64,000 bases of DNA from Atkinsonella hypoxylon. Taxonomy: Eukaryota; Ascomycota; Sordariomycetes; Hypocreales; Clavicipitaceae. The notes under the pieces are model-generated. The model saw only the letters and a list, made by a program, of their open reading frames with translations, searched no databases and was not told where the DNA came from. Position numbers and translations under genes: made by a program. This document shows, piece by piece, positions 61,096-64,000 of the stretch. The stretch spans positions 1-64,000 of the forward strand of contig JFHB01000138.1 of NCBI GenBank assembly GCA_000729835.1, given 5' to 3'. How positions within the stretch are numbered: position 1 is the stretch's first letter; every line of letters starts with the position of its first letter.

Positions 61096-63228
61096 CTGAA
61101 AGAATGATCTGTCTACGACCAACTATTTTGCCATGTTGGTGACTACTACAACAAGATGAAGCCTCACTATGCCGAGCAGAAGAATATCGCCATGATTCCG
61201 GTTAGACGGCAAGTCTTGCAATGTTTGTTTGGCCGGCTTGACCGTGATGAAGAAACCGTGTGCGTTGCTAAGCCTAGGATGCGTGTAGACGATAGAAATA
61301 GCGGATTGTAGACCGAGGTTGTACATGAGCTGTTTCTGAGATTGAGCGCAGGATTTAAAACTCACATATTTGAGGCTCATCATTCTTTTGTTTTCATTCC
61401 AACAGTCCAAGAAAGTTTGAATTCTGAGGGAAAAGGGTGTAGCACTTGGCAGCCGTTGTTGCAACCTATGCAATAACTTCATGGCCGTCCCATTGGAACG
61501 TCGTCCTCAACGCAATACTATTAAGAAAAATAAAAGACTGCGTATTTTGTTGGCCATCTGCTCGAAATCCGGTCTCATCGATGTATCTCGCTATACCTAT
61601 CATTTCGTTAGTAATTACCTCATTAATTGAGGAGCTTCAATATTGCCACAATTGATTCATGTCCATCAGACGCAAGGCTGAAACTTATCCCACAGCGTAT
61701 TTTCGGGTGTATGAAAATGCAAAGAAATATCCATCACTTGGAAGGGGAAAAGAATAAGGGACAAGGAATATCCCACATACCTTTAAGCGCCGTAGGGTCG
61801 TTCGTTGATGCATCGCTCAGCATTCGCAACACGTTAATAACATTCTCATTAGATCTTAAAATCTTCTTGCCCGCCAGGGCGCAAACTTGACTTTCACATT
61901 GTGGACTTTGTGTTGGGGGAAACGCAAAGCGGGATGGAAAAAAAAAAAAACCGGTCAGGGCTTAAATAGTGGTACATGCACCAAGGCGCTAGACCGGATG
62001 GGCCTTGGCGCTCAGTAACGGATTAATGGTAATCCGAAACAGACTGTGACCCCTGTCCGATTCCCACAGCTAATCATCGTCACTACGACTGACCCGATCA
62101 CGCAGTGGAGTTTACATTTGGGATTGCACATTGGCATCCCACAACGTGTACTCCATACATACCTACCTGCATACCTAAGGTGGCATGTGGGTTACCTAGT
62201 AATACCAAGACAGCATATCAGGTACAGTAGGTACATACGAAGGAGGGAGCAAGGGCACAACTGGTACGTCTTTTCGTTCTAGATGCGGAATCAGCCTTTC
62301 TATTATGGCAATCTCAATCTCTAGCTCTCCTTTTGTACGATTGCTATACTGACCGCCTCTGGCCCGGTGCGGTCAAGGATTTGCCGTGTCGTCCGTGTGT
62401 CACCCGCTTCAGGAGCCCATTTTAGATTTATTCATGGTTAATACTTGCGAGTTCTGGCGGGAAAAAAGAGGTTTGCTCGTCACTCATTATTATGAATATC
62501 TTGAAGAGACCAAAAAGCTCAATTGCAGAGTGATCTTGACCTAGGAGGATTTTGCACACGAATCCGGGAAAACGGTCCGATTAAGGTCATGAGTTGCAGT
62601 AGTAGAAGCTCCAGGTAATAGAATATCGAAACTCGGGGATGATTGCCCATGATAGTTCGCCATCACAATGCGGATCGGGAAGTACAGAGTTATATTAAAA
62701 CACGCCCTATTGTCTCCTGCAAAACTGACAACTGTTAAGCCAAGTACCGGCGGCGTACCAGGGCCATTCAGGCCACTCTCACAATCAAAGGCGTTGCCAG
62801 AGCCTAAGAAATCGCTGAATGCGTTATCAGCTATGCAGCACAATTTGCGATATAGTATAAAGGATTCTGGTACTCTTGTGTCTCGGCATACACTTTGCTC
62901 ATCGGGTTGAAGTAGGATGCAGGATTGAGACCAACGTTTGATGATATGCAGCCTGTAGTCAGGGCTTTTGTGTGTACGTGTGCGTGTGTGCGTGTTGGAA
63001 CCTGTCATTAGTATGTATAGTGGAAGTTTGTATTAGTGTGTAAAGTCCACGCTACATACAGACAGGTTGTGAGATGTGCAAAGAATCAAGTAGACTCCGC
63101 TAACGAACTGACCAACACTGATTGTGGGAGTCAAACAGAACTCTTCTTGCCGTCACTGCGGTCGTCACAAACTGCGCGTGCACACAAGGAGCTGCCGGCT
63201 ACCGCTTTAGCCGTAACATTAAATTCCA

Positions 63229-63640
63229 TCATATACTGGAAGTTTCTGAGCAACTTCCGCCCTCTATAGCCACCCCGTGCCACGATGGAAAATTATCTTG
63301 ATCATGTTCAAAGTAATATGGGTAACCTGTGGTAACAGAAGCACAGCATCTGAACTTAAAAACTCCATGTTTATCGAAACCAGCAACGTTACCATGGGTT
63401 GGCTCAAGGTTACCTGCGCCTAGTCGATGGTGACAAAAATTTTCACAAGTTCTCCATATAGTAAGTTGCGCGGCAAGGAAGTATTCTCCTGTATGGTTCT
63501 TGGTTTGACCTATAAACTGCGCCCAGAAAGTTGGACCATCGTCGGCGTTGGCCATGGACGCAGCAAATACGATAGCAAGAACTGAGAACTCTACAACTGA
63601 TTAGCTAAATATCAGAACTTCACGGTAGATACTTACTCAT
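63229..63640 (-). CDS. Candidate small secreted cysteine-containing protein
   Basis: The open frame 63555..63229 begins MANADDGPTFWAQFIGQTKN and ends GVAIEGGSCSETSSI. Upstream, ATG 63640 with one further base, a 40-nt intron (63597-63636; GTAAGT...CTAATCAG) and an exon from 63596 would add MIVEFSVLAIVFAAS, a good signal peptide running straight into MANADD. The spliced product is 123 residues with five cysteines (RTCENFC, RCCAS, GGSCS). TATAAAG (63744-63750) lies 104 nt upstream of the ATG. The signal peptide appearing only after splicing, and the TATA box, support the model. The intron is at the lower size limit and its branch site is cramped, which weakens it. No family is recognised. Confidence 0.45.
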
Positions 63641-63743
63641 TGCAACAGAAGGTACTTGAGATACGCAGAGCGGTAGTGAAAGGCGCGTTATTAGTGACGC
63701 CAATAGGGTATTTTTGGAGTGACACATCGAACATGCGCAACAG

Positions 63744-63750
63744 CTTTATA
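63744..63750 (-). promoter_or_regulatory. TATA box of the candidate small secreted protein gene
   Basis: TATAAAG on the minus strand, 104 nt before the proposed start codon at 63640. Confidence 0.4.
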
Positions 63751-64000
63751 CTTGTATTGTAGTTGGGGAGCAGAATTATACAACGAAATAACGAGGAATG
63801 GAGCTGTGACCCACTTAGCTAATAGAGCCACATCCTCTTTCCCACGCCCCGCCACCAAAAATTTTTAAGAGCGAGCGCGGGCGCGGCTGCAGAGGAATTA
63901 ACAAAGTAGTTAAGACGACGAATTGTATTTTTCGCAGGGGGGGCCGGAGCTATAACTTTGTGTATGTTGTATATGGGGGGGGGGGAGTGTGGGAATTTAC
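63751..64000. other. Window end, non-coding with G-rich tracts
   Basis: Nothing coding seen. G runs occur at 63938-63944 and 63975-63986; the rest is mixed sequence upstream of the candidate secreted protein gene. Confidence 0.5.

Larger units (their letters stand above)
59285..63228. other. Gene-poor 3.9-kb region
   Basis: It contains a copy of the 28-nt repeat (60151-60179), a TATA box with a weak two-exon candidate (60693-61095), an A tract (61938-61950), GTAGGT/CCTACCT motifs (62155-62235) and a GT repeat (62970-62992). ORFs at 61123-61482 (-) and 62541-63008 (-) are unassigned. Confidence 0.5.

Noticed and set aside
62541..63008. 156-codon minus-strand ORF
   Set aside because: The start lies in a GT repeat; a second frame looks equally good over part of it and no domain is seen. 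Not enough to call a gene.
1..64000. CRISPR arrays, rRNA genes, bacterial-type operons
   Set aside because: None seen; introns and families are eukaryotic, and tandem repeats present are short microsatellites without spacers.

Overview
This window looks like chromosomal DNA of a filamentous ascomycete (Pezizomycotina, most likely Sordariomycetes/Hypocreales). The genes have short spliceosomal introns of about 58-133 nt with GTRNGT-type donors and CTRAY-like branch sites. The protein set also fits: velvet regulator, DUF1996-WSC protein, DUF7729 protein, Ies4, Sam35 and a GID-complex subunit. Dispersed CCTAGGTA-type and TACGGAGTA-type motifs fill the intergenic DNA. Genus cannot be fixed from sequence reading alone.

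Layout. 1-626 (-): 5' part of a SARAF-like ER membrane protein, cut by the window edge. 3714-7841 (+): full-size ABCB multidrug transporter. 11640-12925 (+): DUF7729 surface protein. 19588-20268 (+): short VelC-like velvet protein, isolated between two gene-poor tracts of about 6 kb. 26069-27847 (+): secreted DUF1996-WSC protein. 28568-30410 (+): NSUN5/Rcm1 rRNA cytosine methyltransferase. 32828-34721 (+): DHA1-type MFS exporter, convergent with 35203-36811 (-), an indoleamine 2,3-dioxygenase. 37634-39363 (-): low-complexity protein. 40355-40445 (+): intron-containing tRNA-Ala(UGC). 42040-42740 (+): small secreted protein. About 43900-44700 (-): broken enoyl-CoA hydratase. 46630-47523 (+): Ies4 of INO80. 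49831-52287 (+): RanBPM/Gid1 ubiquitin-ligase scaffold with six exons. 53345-54426 (-): Sam35/metaxin-like outer-membrane protein. About 55669-56138 (+): small unknown gene with a reading-frame conflict. 57338-59284 (-): 648-residue membrane-anchored protein of unknown function. 59285-64000: gene-poor, with two weak small-gene candidates.

How it fits together. No operon or biosynthetic cluster is evident. The genes are unrelated housekeeping functions (rRNA modification, chromatin remodelling, mitochondrial import, protein degradation, NAD synthesis) mixed with surface, secreted and transport proteins and one developmental regulator. The most distinctive regulatory signal is a pair of near-identical inverted repeats, GGCCGGAA-N3/4-TTCCGGCC, upstream of the dioxygenase gene. 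Traces of decayed repeats include an inverted 28-nt pair at 21.8/22.3 kb with a diverged copy at 60.15 kb. Gene models were built by hand from reading frames, splice signals and family knowledge; no database search or expression data were used.
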